Shown: positions 50,282 through 59,160 of the stretch, piece by piece
Numbering within the stretch: the first letter of the stretch is position 1
Layout of the letters: each line of letters begins with the position of its first letter
Assembly: GCF_030159095.1 (NCBI RefSeq)
Contig: NZ_BRXS01000008.1
Span: 124,001 to 188,000 of the forward strand
Reading direction: 5' to 3'
DNA: 64,000 bases
Origin: Roseisolibacter agri
GTDB lineage: Bacteria; Gemmatimonadota; Gemmatimonadetes; Gemmatimonadales; Gemmatimonadaceae
Notes under the pieces: generated by a model
Database searches by the model: none
Seen by the model: only the letters and a program-made list of their open reading frames with translations
Told to the model about the DNA's origin: nothing
Made by a program: the position numbers and the translations under genes

Positions 50282-52306
50282 TTAGCCCACGGCCGTGAGC
50301 AGGTCGCCGGAGCGGAGCTGCGCCGCGGCCTCGGCGAGCACCGCCCGGGCGGCCCCGCGCGCCGACGCCATGGCGGCCGCCACCGCCGCCGCGGCCCGGC
50401 CCGCGTCGAGGGTCGTGCAGACGACCGCCAGCACGAACGCGGCGGCGTCGAGCCCGTCCTCGCCGCCCGGGACGGCGTCGCCCCACGCGGGCGCCGCGCC
50501 GATCATCCCGAGCGCGACGACGAGCGCGCGGCGGCTCGCCGCGGCCGCCGGCGGCGTGCGGGCGAGCAGGTCCTCCAGGACCGCCCGGTCGCGCAGCACG
50601 TGGCCGAGGGCGGCGTGCCCGTGGTCCAGCAGGGCGGCCGCGCGGGGCAGCGGGAGCGCGGCGAACAGGCCGAGGAGCGCGTCGGCCCGGTCCAGCACGC
50701 CGACCTCGTGAGGCCCCCGGCCCGATACGCACCGCCGGGCGTTCTTGAACAGCGTGTACGGCCGTCGACCGACGTCGGCGCCCCGGAGGGTCGCCATCTC
50801 GCGCAGGACCGGGTCGAGGTCGGCGAAGCGCACGGTGGTCCCGGGCGCCCCGATCACACCGAGCGGCTCAGCGGTCGGCGACCTCGTCGCGGAGGGAGCC
50901 CCCGGCCCGAGCAGCGCGACGAGGGCCGCGAAGTTTTCGTGCGCGGTCGCCACCCGCAGGCGCCACTCGCTGAACTCCGCCGAGTGCCGGTGGAAGTGCT
51001 CCGCCCACCGTGCCGTGGTGTCCCAGGCGCGCTCGAGTCGCGGGAGCAGAGTGGGGAGATCGGAGGCGCGGCACGGGTGCATGGCGTGTTCGACGGCCGT
51101 GCGCAGCACGGCGCGGCGGACGGCCGGCAGGTCGGTGGCGAACGGCGGCCGCGCCCATGGGTCCTGCGCCAGCGCGGTGAGACCAGCAAGCTCCGCCGCC
51201 ACGCGGAGGTACTGCGCCGCGTCGTCCAAGGCAACGGCCGCTCGGACCTCCGCGTCGGCGTCGCCGCCCAGCAGGCGCGGCGGGAAGATCCCGTGCGCGG
51301 TCAGCGGGTGCGCCACGACGCGCGCGAGGTGCCGGTAGCCGCCCTCCCGTTTGGCGCTCGCGCGCTCGCTCGCGTTGCGCAGGTCGCGGACGACGCCCTG
51401 CAGCGCCGCGCGCCCGAGGGAGCGCCACGTCGTCTGCCCGTCCGGTTGCGCGAGCCGCCAGAGCCGGACGTGCCAGTGGTGCGCCGGCAGTCCGAGTTCC
51501 GCGACGGTGCAGTGCACCGCAGCGCTGACGACCGTCGCCCGGGGGAGCAGCGCGACGAGCGAGCGGACGGCGGCGCGCGCCGCCGGCGGTGTGTGGGGCG
51601 CGCCGGGGTGTGCGGCATCGAGTGCGGCCAGCAGGACCTGGAACGGGACGTGGATGGCCCCCGGGCTTGCCGAGCTGGCGGTACGCTCGGTGAACCACTC
51701 GGGGTGCCCGGCGCGGTACGCGTCCGTGTACGCCGACAGCAGGGCGGCGAACGCCTGTCCCGCCGCCGTGTTCGGCAGGTACCCGCGGTGCGCCCGCGGG
51801 CTGTCGGTCTCAATGCGGACTTCGAGCAAACGCGCGGTGGGCGCCCGGCGCAGTCCGGGCCGGGTGAAGGCCAGGTTCCACACCGTCCCCGTGGTCGCGC
51901 CGGGGTACGGCTCCTCCCGGCCGAGCGCGCGCATGGCGACGCGGATCTCGCCGGTCTTCGCCGGCCGGCCCGTCGCGGCGAAGTGCTCGGCGACGAGCCG
52001 TGCCACCAGCGGCTCGAACGCGTCGGGCGGGAAGTACGGCACCGGCTCGTCGCGATGGCGGAAGCGGACGGTCTGGATCATGTACGCCTCGCTCTCGAGG
52101 TCTCCTCGCCGGCGCAGGCGCATGAGGGCGCTCTTCAGGTCGGCCGGGAACGCCTCCCCGACGCGGTCGCGCCAGGCGGTGGCGATCTCGCCCGCCGTGA
52201 GCCCGTGGCGAGCCGCGTGGCAGGCGTGCTTGACGACGACCGCGAGACGCGACGCGGCCGAGTTCGGGTCGGCCGGGCGGGGGTGCTTGGAGCCCTTGGG
52301 CGGCAT
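50282..52306 (-). CDS. Large orphan protein, second gene of a three-gene cassette
   Basis: This 674-residue protein opens with a short basic segment and a winged-helix-like region (GLTAGEIATAWRDRVGEAF, then LKSALMRLRRRGDLESEAYM, about 36-80). A second similar region may lie around 100-150 (KTGEIRVAMRALGREEPY). The rest is almost entirely helical, Ala/Leu-rich and without catalytic motifs I recognise. It lies between two small orphans with gaps of 6 and 13 bp, so the three genes form one operon. The winged helix suggests DNA or RNA contact. Confidence 0.65.
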   Translation of the reverse strand: MPPKGSKHPRPADPNSAASRLAVVVKHACHAARHGLTAGEIATAWRDRVGEAFPADLKSALMRLRRRGDLESEAYMIQTVRFRHRDEPVPYFPPDAFEPLVARLVAEHFAATGRPAKTGEIRVAMRALGREEPYPGATTGTVWNLAFTRPGLRRAPTARLLEVRIETDSPRAHRGYLPNTAAGQAFAALLSAYTDAYRAGHPEWFTERTASSASPGAIHVPFQVLLAALDAAHPGAPHTPPAARAAVRSLVALLPRATVVSAAVHCTVAELGLPAHHWHVRLWRLAQPDGQTTWRSLGRAALQGVVRDLRNASERASAKREGGYRHLARVVAHPLTAHGIFPPRLLGGDADAEVRAAVALDDAAQYLRVAAELAGLTALAQDPWARPPFATDLPAVRRAVLRTAVEHAMHPCRASDLPTLLPRLERAWDTTARWAEHFHRHSAEFSEWRLRVATAHENFAALVALLGPGAPSATRSPTAEPLGVIGAPGTTVRFADLDPVLREMATLRGADVGRRPYTLFKNARRCVSGRGPHEVGVLDRADALLGLFAALPLPRAAALLDHGHAALGHVLRDRAVLEDLLARTPPAAAASRRALVVALGMIGAAPAWGDAVPGGEDGLDAAAFVLAVVCTTLDAGRAAAAVAAAMASARGAARAVLAEAAAQLRSGDLLTAVG

Positions 52307-52312
52307 CGGCGG

Positions 52313-52630
52313 CTACCCCTCGACCGGCGCCGACGCGCCGCGCGCCGGCTCGGCGGCGGTCGGCGCGGCCCACTGCGCCTCCGACCATGCCTTGAGCAGC
52401 ACGGTGTCGGCGAACGGGATCTCGCCGAGCGTCGCCGTCTCGGGTCGCGCGTGCACCATGAGGCGCAGGTAGAGCCGCGCCGCGTTCTCGACCTCGCGGA
52501 TGGAGCGGGGGCGGTTCTGCAGGAGCTGAGTGGCGACGAAGCCGTCCCACCACACCTCTCGACTGGGCGGGCAGGAAAGTTCCTGAGGGGAATAGCGCGA
52601 AGTTGGTGAGCAGTGACACCATCGCGCCAC
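52313..52630 (-). CDS. Orphan protein, first gene of a three-gene cassette
   Basis: This protein has up to 105 residues. The N-terminal 25 residues are Cys/Ser-rich and the real start may lie inside. From about residue 30 it is a helical protein (VATQLLQNRPRSIREVENAA, LYLRLMVHARPETATLGEI). It ends 6 bp before the start of the large orphan gene. No family is recognised. Confidence 0.5.
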   Translation of the reverse strand: MARWCHCSPTSRYSPQELSCPPSREVWWDGFVATQLLQNRPRSIREVENAARLYLRLMVHARPETATLGEIPFADTVLLKAWSEAQWAAPTAAEPARGASAPVEG

Positions 52631-52884
52631 GAGCAGGAGAGGGGTTGGTGCTCCGTGCGTCCCTAGCGGAGGGTAGGGCTTCCAGCCGGCCGAGCGCTAC
52701 GGCCGCGCCCGGTGGGCCGGCGGCGAACGTGCGACCCGGGACGGCGGGCTCGCCGGAGGAGGCAGACCGTGCGCGCCCCCGGGCGGGACTGAGGCGGCGG
52801 GACGGCGGCCGCGCGCTCTCACCGAACGAGAGCGCCATCGGCGGGCGGCCCGGCCGCGGGAGGCCGGCCCCGCCTCCGTGCGGT

Positions 52885-53274
52885 CTACGCCCGCGCCGCC
52901 CGAGAAGCGTAGAATCCGACGAGGTGGAGGAGACGTACCCGCCGCTCGGGCGCGGTCCCGTAGTCGATGTCCTTCAGGAGACGCTCAGCCTCGTCTGGGG
53001 ACCGCCCGGCCGACACCATGAGCGCCGCCGCGGCCGCCCAGAGCGCCGCGCGCTCGCGATCCGACCCCTTCGGGATCGCGACCACTTCGAGACAGGTGAC
53101 AGCCGCCAGCGTGGCCGCGCGCGCACTGACCACGTGCTCACGCAAAGTGTCGGGCGAAGCGGGGTAGCCACGCGAGGCGGTCGGCGGCGGGGTGGGCGGC
53201 GTCGGCACAAGGTGCTCACCGGTCTGCGGCAGATTCCGGCCGAGCCGGCGGAGGGTACGAACGATGGTCGACAT
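52885..53274 (-). CDS. Small helical orphan protein
   Basis: This 129-residue protein starts at the ATG at 53274. A Pro-rich stretch (30-48) separates a basic N-terminus from a helical domain (TLREHVVSARAATLAAVTCL, ALWAAAAALMVSAGRSPDEA). The gene stands alone. No family is recognised. Confidence 0.5.
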   Translation of the reverse strand: MSTIVRTLRRLGRNLPQTGEHLVPTPPTPPPTASRGYPASPDTLREHVVSARAATLAAVTCLEVVAIPKGSDRERAALWAAAAALMVSAGRSPDEAERLLKDIDYGTAPERRVRLLHLVGFYASRAARA

Positions 53275-53445
53275 GTGCCGAGCGTACCGGGGCGCGCGCA
53301 CCGGCCTCCAGTGGGCTCCGGTGGGCGTCCGGCGGCTGGCCGCGGCGACGAGCGCGTCAGACCCGCGTGCGACGAAGCGCCCACGGCGCGGCGGCCGGGG
53401 CGTAGCGCCCGGGTGGGTGGCGGCAGGGCCGGGACCCGCCGGCCC

Positions 53446-53859
53446 TCACCTGCGTCGCGCGCCGAAGATGCGCTGCCACCAGGGGAGCGGGGTCGTCGCC
53501 GGCGGTGTCTGGTCGGCCAGGACGATGAGTTGGTCGAGGGCGCGCTCGGCCATGCCCTTGTACTCCTCGTACGTCGCGCGTTGTGCGAGTGCCACCGAGT
53601 CGACGTGCACGCGCCCGCGCATGATCCGTTCGACGTTGACCAAGCCGTGCCGCGCGTCGCCGGCCAGCCGTCGGGCCGCCGCGCCGTGTGCGGCGGCGGC
53701 CACGAGCGGGGCCCCTATGTCGTCCGGCGTCCAGGGTATGGGATCCGGTTGAGGCACGTTGGGGGAGAAGGCCGTGATGTACCCGAAGAGACGGCGGGCG
53801 ACCGACCCGAGGGACTCGGGGGTGTCGGGCGCCGGGGTGGCTGGGATGGTGGAAGGCAC
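53446..53859 (-). CDS. Small helical orphan protein
   Basis: This 137-residue protein has helices at about 20-30 and 50-115 (ALAQRATYEEYKGMAERALD) and a basic tail ending WWQRIFGARRR. It precedes the other small orphan by 171 bp on the same strand. No family is recognised. Confidence 0.5.
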   Translation of the reverse strand: MPSTIPATPAPDTPESLGSVARRLFGYITAFSPNVPQPDPIPWTPDDIGAPLVAAAAHGAAARRLAGDARHGLVNVERIMRGRVHVDSVALAQRATYEEYKGMAERALDQLIVLADQTPPATTPLPWWQRIFGARRR

Positions 53860-54037
53860 GAGGCGGCGGGGCGGTGGCGTGTACGGCTGCGCGCGTGGAA
53901 CGAAGGCGACGCGAGCGCGACGTGTCGAGGGGACGCCGTGGTCCGCGCGTCAGGAGAGTGGCCGCGCGATCCGCCGCAGGCCAGCTGCGCAGGCGCCTCC
54001 GGCCGGGCGACGCGCGCCGACGTGCAGGTCAGCGCGC

Positions 54038-54265
54038 GTGCGGCTGACGGTCGCGGACACGGGCCGGGGCACCGCCCCCGACCAGATGGAGCGCGGCTTC
54101 GAGCCGTTCGTGCCAGTCGACGCGAGGCTCACGCGGACGAACGAGGGCACGGGGCTCGGTCTGGCGATCAGCCGCGACCCGGCGCGCGCCATGGGCGGTG
54201 ATCTCAGCGCGACCAGCGCGACCAGCGCGCCCGGGAAGCACTCGCCCTTCTCGCTACCCTCCCGG
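54038..54265 (+). pseudogene. Fragment of a histidine-kinase ATPase domain
   Basis: In one frame the DNA encodes RLTVADTGRGTAPDQ, FEPFVPVD and NEGTGLGLAISRDPARAM, the N-, F- and G-box region of HATPase_c. There is no HisKA or start codon in a sensible place, and the end degenerates into Thr/Ser/Ala repeats. It resembles the same segment of the hybrid kinase at 14098-15981 and is probably a relic of a partial duplication or deletion. Confidence 0.65.
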
Positions 54266-54362
54266 TGGTCGCCGCCTCAGAGTAGGGGAGGTGTGCGCAG
54301 CGCGAGCGGGTCCGCCCCTCGGCGTAACGGTCGCCGGTGGTGCCGCGCCGCATCCTGCCTCG

Positions 54363-54671
54363 ATGCGCACCCCTGATGCGTACCGCCGCCGGCCGGCGGG
54401 CGGGCGTCCGCCGCCGAGCCGCCTCTACGTCGCCCTCGGGTGGGCGGACGCGGGCCCACTCTACGCCATCGCGGCCCTCGGCACCGTCCGCGCGGCCAGC
54501 CGCGCCGCGGCGTGGGAGTTCGCGTACGTGCGGTGGCCCGAGCGGGCCGCGCGCGGCGGCGGGTCTCTCCGGCTGCGCGCGGCGAGCTCGTGTCGCCGCA
54601 CCCACCTGATAGCGGCGCTGGCCACTGACGCGGCCGCGGACGGCGCGGAGCCGAAGACTGACGCCGGCTGA
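54363..54671 (+). CDS. Small orphan protein (family member 1)
   Basis: This 102-residue protein has a core of IAALGTVRAASRAAAWEFAY and SLRLRAASSCRRTHLIAALA. A protein encoded at 58506-58796 has the same spacing of Leu-Gly-Thr-Val, Ala-Ser-x-Ala-Ala and Leu-Arg-x-Arg-x-Ala-Ser-x-Arg, so the two may be paralogues. Function is unknown. Confidence 0.45.
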   Translation: MRTPDAYRRRPAGGRPPPSRLYVALGWADAGPLYAIAALGTVRAASRAAAWEFAYVRWPERAARGGGSLRLRAASSCRRTHLIAALATDAAADGAEPKTDAG

Positions 54672-54922
54672 GCCGCAGGGCTGTCTCCGTATGGGCACCT
54701 GCGGCAACCGTCGGGCGCCCGTTGTCTCCGCGCCGAGCCGCCCAGTCCGTGCGTGACGCCGGTCGCGCCGTCGTTGCGCCGGCCCCGGCGGCGCGCGTAT
54801 GCGACCGTTAGATTCGGGGTTTCTTCCCCCGTGATGCTCCGCCCGGCCGGCCGCTCTTGCGGCGTGCTGCCGTTAACCGGCGAGCCGAGGAGCACCACAC
54901 GCACCACCGGGACGGAGCGGAC

Positions 54923-56971
54923 ATGCGGCTAACGCACGCGCGGGTGCAGCACTTCAAGTCGATCACCGACAGCGGGGACGTGGCCATCGACCCGGCCGTG
55001 ACGGTGCTCGTCGGGCAGAACGAGGCGGGCAAGTCGGCGTTCCTGCAGGCCCTGTACAAGGCGCGGGCGGCTGACGGCGCCGGGAAGTACGACCGGGAGA
55101 TGGACTACCCGCGGATCGCGCTGAACGACTACGAGGAGACGCACGGCGAAGACGCAGCGGAGGTGGCCACGCTCACGTACGAGCTGAGCCCTGAGGAGGT
55201 CGACGCGATCCACGATGCCCTCGGCGTGTCCGTGCTGACGCAGCGCACCTTCACCATCACGCACAACTACGAGAACGGCGCCACTATCAGCCTCACCGCG
55301 GATGAGGCGGCGTTCGCGCGGCACCTGGTGGACGCGGCCGGTCTGCCGGCGGAGGCGGCCGCGCCCCTTCGGTCGGCGGCGTCCGCGAAGGCCCTCCTCG
55401 CCACGCTCGGCGCGGCGACGCGGACGCCCGAGGTCGAGGCGTTCTACCAGACGCTCGTGGCGCGCTTCGGCAAGATGACGGGCGGCTGGCGCGGCGCCGG
55501 CTACGAGGTCTGGACCAAGCACCTCCAGCCGAAAATCCCGGGGTTCTTGTACTTCGACGAGTACCGGCTGCTGCCCGGACGCAAGAACCTGCCCGAGCTG
55601 AAGCAGCGGGTCGCCCAGGCCGCGGGCAACCCGGCCGTGCTCACGGACCAGGACCGCGCGGTGCTCGGCCTGCTCCGGATGGCGAAGGTGGACCTCGATG
55701 AGCTCCTCAAGGCGACCACGTATGAGGCGATCATCGCGAAGCTGGAGGCGTTCTCGAACAAGGTCACCGACCGCGTCTTCCGGTACTGGAAGCAGAACGA
55801 CCAGCTCGAGGTCCGCATCGACGTGCGCACGGCGCCCGGCGAGCCGCCGCCGTTCAACAGCGGTCCGAACCTCGACATCCGCATCTACAACCGGCGGCAC
55901 CGCGTGACCGTCGGGTTCGACCAGCGGAGCCGCGGCTTCATCTGGTTCTTCAGCTTCCTCGTGTGGTTCGACAGCGTGCGGCAGCAGATCGGGACGAAGA
56001 CGCCGCTGATCCTCCTGCTGGACGAGCCGGGGCTGAGCCTGCACGCGCTCGCCCAGGAGGACTTCCTCCGCTACATCGACGACCTGGCGAAGCACCACCA
56101 GACGGTGTACACGACGCACTCGCCGTTCATGGTGCACAGCGACCGGCTGCACCAGGTGCGCCTCGTCGAGGACCGGAAGGAGCTGGGGACGCAGGTCACC
56201 GCCACGCTGACCGGATCGGACCCCAAGACCGTGTTCCCGCTGCAGGCCGCGCTCGGGTACACCATCGCCCAGAACCTCTTCATCACCAAGCGCAACCTGC
56301 TGGTCGAGGGGCCGGCCGACCTGATCTACCTCCGGCAGGCCTCCGCCGCGCTCGAGGCGGAGGGCAGGACCGGGCTCCGGCCCGACGTGACCATCGTGCC
56401 CACGGGTGGGCTCGATAACGTGGCCACGTTCATCGCGCTCTTGGGGGGGAGTAAGCTCGAGATGGTCGTCCTCCACGACCTGAGCAACAAGCCGCACCAG
56501 CGGATCGAGCAGCTGAAGCAGGACAAGACGATCCGCGAGAAGTTCGTGCTCAACTACGGGATGTTCCGGTCGGCGGCCGGCGCGGCCAAGGGGGCGAGGG
56601 CCGCCGGCGGCGCCCAAGCGCCGGCGGGGGCCGGCGACGGCGCGATCCCGAGCACCGACGTCGAAGACCTGTTCGCGCCGGCGATGTACCTCGAGCTGTT
56701 CAACGCGACGTTCGCGAAGGCCCTCGACGGGACCAAGCCGACCGAGGCGGACCTGCCCCCGGGCGAGCGCATCGTGGAGCGCCTCGGCCGCTACGCGAAG
56801 GACCAGGGGCTCCAGCTCGGGGGCAAGGCGAAGCCGGGGTTCAACCACTACGCCGTCGCGAACCACCTGGCGGCCAATCCGCCGAAGCGGTGGGAGAAGC
56901 AGACGCTCGACCGTTTCGAGGCGCTGTTCAAGCGGGTGAACGCCCTCTTCGCGGGGGACGTGGAGCCCTAG
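54923..56971 (+). CDS. OLD-family ATPase/TOPRIM nuclease
   Basis: This 682-residue protein starts at the ATG at 54923. It opens MRLTHARVQHFKSI, typical of RecF/OLD ABC-type ATPases, with Walker A GQNEAGKS (31-38). The ABC signature/Walker B region is IWFFSFLVWF and LILLLDEPGLSLHA (about 362-372), followed by VYTTHSPFMV. The C-terminal third has a TOPRIM domain with LLVEGPADLIYL (about 457-468) and LHDLSN. OLD proteins are ATP-regulated nickases or nucleases. GajA of Gabija is a relative. No UvrD-type helicase follows. Instead a DUF3800 protein does, 276 bp on. Confidence 0.88.
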   Translation: MRLTHARVQHFKSITDSGDVAIDPAVTVLVGQNEAGKSAFLQALYKARAADGAGKYDREMDYPRIALNDYEETHGEDAAEVATLTYELSPEEVDAIHDALGVSVLTQRTFTITHNYENGATISLTADEAAFARHLVDAAGLPAEAAAPLRSAASAKALLATLGAATRTPEVEAFYQTLVARFGKMTGGWRGAGYEVWTKHLQPKIPGFLYFDEYRLLPGRKNLPELKQRVAQAAGNPAVLTDQDRAVLGLLRMAKVDLDELLKATTYEAIIAKLEAFSNKVTDRVFRYWKQNDQLEVRIDVRTAPGEPPPFNSGPNLDIRIYNRRHRVTVGFDQRSRGFIWFFSFLVWFDSVRQQIGTKTPLILLLDEPGLSLHALAQEDFLRYIDDLAKHHQTVYTTHSPFMVHSDRLHQVRLVEDRKELGTQVTATLTGSDPKTVFPLQAALGYTIAQNLFITKRNLLVEGPADLIYLRQASAALEAEGRTGLRPDVTIVPTGGLDNVATFIALLGGSKLEMVVLHDLSNKPHQRIEQLKQDKTIREKFVLNYGMFRSAAGAAKGARAAGGAQAPAGAGDGAIPSTDVEDLFAPAMYLELFNATFAKALDGTKPTEADLPPGERIVERLGRYAKDQGLQLGGKAKPGFNHYAVANHLAANPPKRWEKQTLDRFEALFKRVNALFAGDVEP

Positions 56972-57031
56972 GCCGTGCGGTGCCCCGCCGTCACGCTGAC
57001 GCGCGCGGCCGGCGTCCCGCCGGGTTGGCGG

Positions 57032-57103
57032 GGTGACCGGGGTGACCGGGGTGACCGGGGTGACCGGGGTGACCGGGGTGACCGGGGTGACCGGGGTGAC
57101 CGG
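57032..57103. repeat. 9-bp tandem array between the OLD and DUF3800 genes
   Basis: Eight perfect copies of GGTGACCGG occur. They are in frame with a possible upstream extension of the DUF3800 gene (Gly-Asp-Arg units), but I place that start downstream. Confidence 0.95.
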
Positions 57104-57247
57104 GGCGGGTTGCACCGGCGCCGACTCCGGGCGAGCCTTGAGGTGCCACGTTCGCGCGGCCCCGCCGGCGGTGGGGCGCGGCGCGCGGCGCCGTCTGGTC
57201 CGGCGCGCGACCGCGCCACCTTCGATCCCGTCCCGCTCCGGCTGATC

Positions 57248-58108
57248 GTGCCCTCCTCGCCCGACACCGCGCCCGACACCGCGCCCGACACCGCGCCCAC
57301 GGCAGCGCCTGCGGCTCCCGCCCAGACGCCCCCGCGCCGACGCCGGCTCCGCGTTCCGCCACTGTTCGTCTACGGTGACGAGAGCGGCACGATGAGCGAG
57401 TCGTACTTCCTGCTCGGCGTCTTGATGGTGCGGGACCGGGACCGCCACGTCGAGGCGATCCGCGCGTGGCGGGACGAGCTCGGGTACCGCTCGCAGATGG
57501 CGTACTCCAAGACGGACCGGCGCAAGGTCCCGCTCTGCGAACGCGCGCTGGACCACTTCGTGGCGGACGACGACATGGAGTTCCAGGCGATGCTGATCCC
57601 GACCGCCCAGTACGACCTCCGGCACTACCGTTCGTCGCCCCCTCCGGCGGGCGCCGCGGCGGGCGCCACCCCCGGTCCGCCGCTCGCGGGCCGGAGCGCG
57701 GCCGTCACGTCCTACAACTACCGCTACAAGCAGCTGCTGCTCCACAGCCTACCGCGGCGCGAGCGCGCCGTCGTGCTGCTCGACGAACGCTCCCGTGCGG
57801 AACACGACAACCTGACGGAGTACATCACGCGTGAGGTCCCGGGCGTCCGCGAGACCCAGCTCGTGGACTCCGCGCAGCACGATCTCATCCAGCTCACGGA
57901 TCTCCTGACCGGGAGCGTCTTCGGGGACGTCACGAACGTTCAGCAGCCCGTCAAGCGGCGGCTCATCGACCACCTGAAGGGGAAGCTCGGGGTTCGGTCG
58001 CTCACCGATCAGCGGCTGGCGCTGGCGCGTAAGTACCGCGTGCACGTCTGGGAGCCGCCGGCCACACGCGCGCCGGGGCCGGCGCTCGGGCGCCCAGGGA
58101 CGCCATGA
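57248..58108 (+). CDS. DUF3800 family protein (RNase H-like fold)
   Basis: This protein has 286 residues from a GTG at 57248. The frame is also open from a GTG at 56975, four bases after the OLD stop, but that extension is Gly-Asp-Arg repeats and Arg-rich noise. DUF3800 motifs are FVYGDESG (about 40-47), VVLLDERSR (about 175-183) and the acidic HDLIQLTDLLTGSV (about 216-229). Together they give the Asp/Glu set of an RNase H-like active site. It follows the OLD gene on the same strand, so the two probably act together as nuclease and partner. The N-terminus contains an in-frame Asp-Thr-Ala-Pro repeat. Confidence 0.8.
   Translation: MPSSPDTAPDTAPDTAPTAAPAAPAQTPPRRRRLRVPPLFVYGDESGTMSESYFLLGVLMVRDRDRHVEAIRAWRDELGYRSQMAYSKTDRRKVPLCERALDHFVADDDMEFQAMLIPTAQYDLRHYRSSPPPAGAAAGATPGPPLAGRSAAVTSYNYRYKQLLLHSLPRRERAVVLLDERSRAEHDNLTEYITREVPGVRETQLVDSAQHDLIQLTDLLTGSVFGDVTNVQQPVKRRLIDHLKGKLGVRSLTDQRLALARKYRVHVWEPPATRAPGPALGRPGTP
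57263..57298. repeat. 12-bp tandem array
   Basis: Three copies of GACACCGCGCCC lie in frame at the start of the DUF3800 gene. Confidence 0.9.
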
Positions 58109-58505
58109 ATGACGCGGGCCCCTCTCTTACATGCGTAGAGAGGGGCCCGCTGATCATGGACGCGGCAAAGCCGCCCGACCCACCCTACTCCTGACCTCAT
58201 GGGTCAGGCTCACCACTGCAGAAAGCTGTGGGTTTCGGGGGAGCCCGGCGGCTCGCTGATGTAGAGTAACCGCGCTGGCCCCAGCACGCAAGGGGGAGGG
58301 CCGTGGTATAGCGACGGGCGCCGGACCGGTGTCGAGAGGCGTGGGGCGTCGCCGCCACCCCGCTGCGCCGAGCCCCGCCGTCGCACGGACGCCAGAGGGC
58401 ACCGAGAGTAGACGGCCCGCAAGGTCGGTTTTCCCCGCGGCCGACAGGCCTGAGCGGCGCCCGAGCCGCACTCGGTGCGGCGCTCCGGGCCGCACCTCCC
58501 GCCGC
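58109..58505. other. Spacer with a strong terminator-like hairpin
   Basis: This 397-bp region holds no supported gene. Its main feature is the hairpin at 58114-58150 immediately after the DUF3800 stop. Confidence 0.5.
58114..58150 (+). terminator. GC-rich hairpin after the DUF3800 gene
   Basis: Perfect 14-bp arms GCGGGCCCCTCTCT (58114-58127) and AGAGAGGGGCCCGC (58137-58150) enclose a 9-base loop. There is no T-run, so it would be a non-canonical terminator or an mRNA-stabilising end. Confidence 0.6.
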
Positions 58506-58796
58506 TCACTCCCGGTCGGCCCGCAACTGGCGGGCACCGTCGGCCGCCAGGGCCTTGAGGAGCATGCGGGTGCCACGGCGACTCGCGACGCGGACGCGGA
58601 GGAGCGCGGCCGGTGATCCGCGCTGCGCCCAGACGGAACCGTGGGCGACTTGGCGCGCGGCGGCCCACGACGGGGCGGTCACGGTGCCGAGCGTGGTCCC
58701 GTCGCGCGGCTCCCAGGTGGCTGGGTTCGCTCGGAACACCACATACGTGCGCGACGGGGCGCGCGGCCGGAACTGATGTGGGCAGCCCATGGCCAT
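58506..58796 (-). CDS. Small orphan protein (family member 2)
   Basis: This protein has 96 residues from the ATG at 58796 (ATG 58790 is also possible). The core is TLGTVTAPSWAAARQVAHG and LLRVRVASRRGTRMLLKALA, matching in order and spacing the small protein at 54363-54671. The two flank the OLD/DUF3800 pair at some distance. Function is unknown. Confidence 0.5.
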   Translation of the reverse strand: MAMGCPHQFRPRAPSRTYVVFRANPATWEPRDGTTLGTVTAPSWAAARQVAHGSVWAQRGSPAALLRVRVASRRGTRMLLKALAADGARQLRADRE

Positions 58797-59160
58797 TCAT
58801 GGTAGGCGTCGCCCGGCCAGGGGCGAGCACGCGGTGGGGAACTCCGACGTCGCAGCGGCGTCGCAGCGGCGTCGCAGCGGCGTCGCAGCGGCGTCGCAGC
58901 GGCGTTGCTCGCGTGGGCAGGGCGTCGCACCGACCCCCATGTCCCCGGCCCAGCCCTCACCGCGGCCCCTCCCGACGGTTGCGGCGCGCTGGACACGCGC
59001 CCCCGGCCGCCGGACCCGACAGGGTCCCCTCATGCCGCGGGGCCTGTCCGTCGAGTTCGGCGCGGAACGTGCGGGCCCCTCCCGCTTCTACGCGCACCCG
59101 GCCCGCCGACCCGCCGTCGTCCGCTAGTCCGGGTCTCCCCGTGTCACGTCCGCGTTCCTG
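58797..59160. other. Spacer upstream of the multi-PAS kinase
   Basis: This 364-bp region has no supported gene. It contains the 11-bp array and should hold the kinase promoter. Confidence 0.5.
58849..58903. repeat. 11-bp tandem array, intergenic
   Basis: Five perfect copies of GTCGCAGCGGC occur. The unit is not a multiple of three and lies outside any gene. Confidence 0.95.

Noticed and set aside
56975-57247. N-terminal extension of the DUF3800 protein from a GTG four bases after the OLD stop
   Set aside because: It would encode Gly-Asp-Arg repeats and Arg-rich noise with poorer third-position GC. I keep the start at 57248 but cannot exclude translational coupling.
54929-57745. 938-codon minus-strand frame opposite the OLD and DUF3800 genes
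   Set aside because: The opposite strand has clear Walker, TOPRIM and DUF3800 motifs. The antisense product is Val/Arg/Glu-rich noise.
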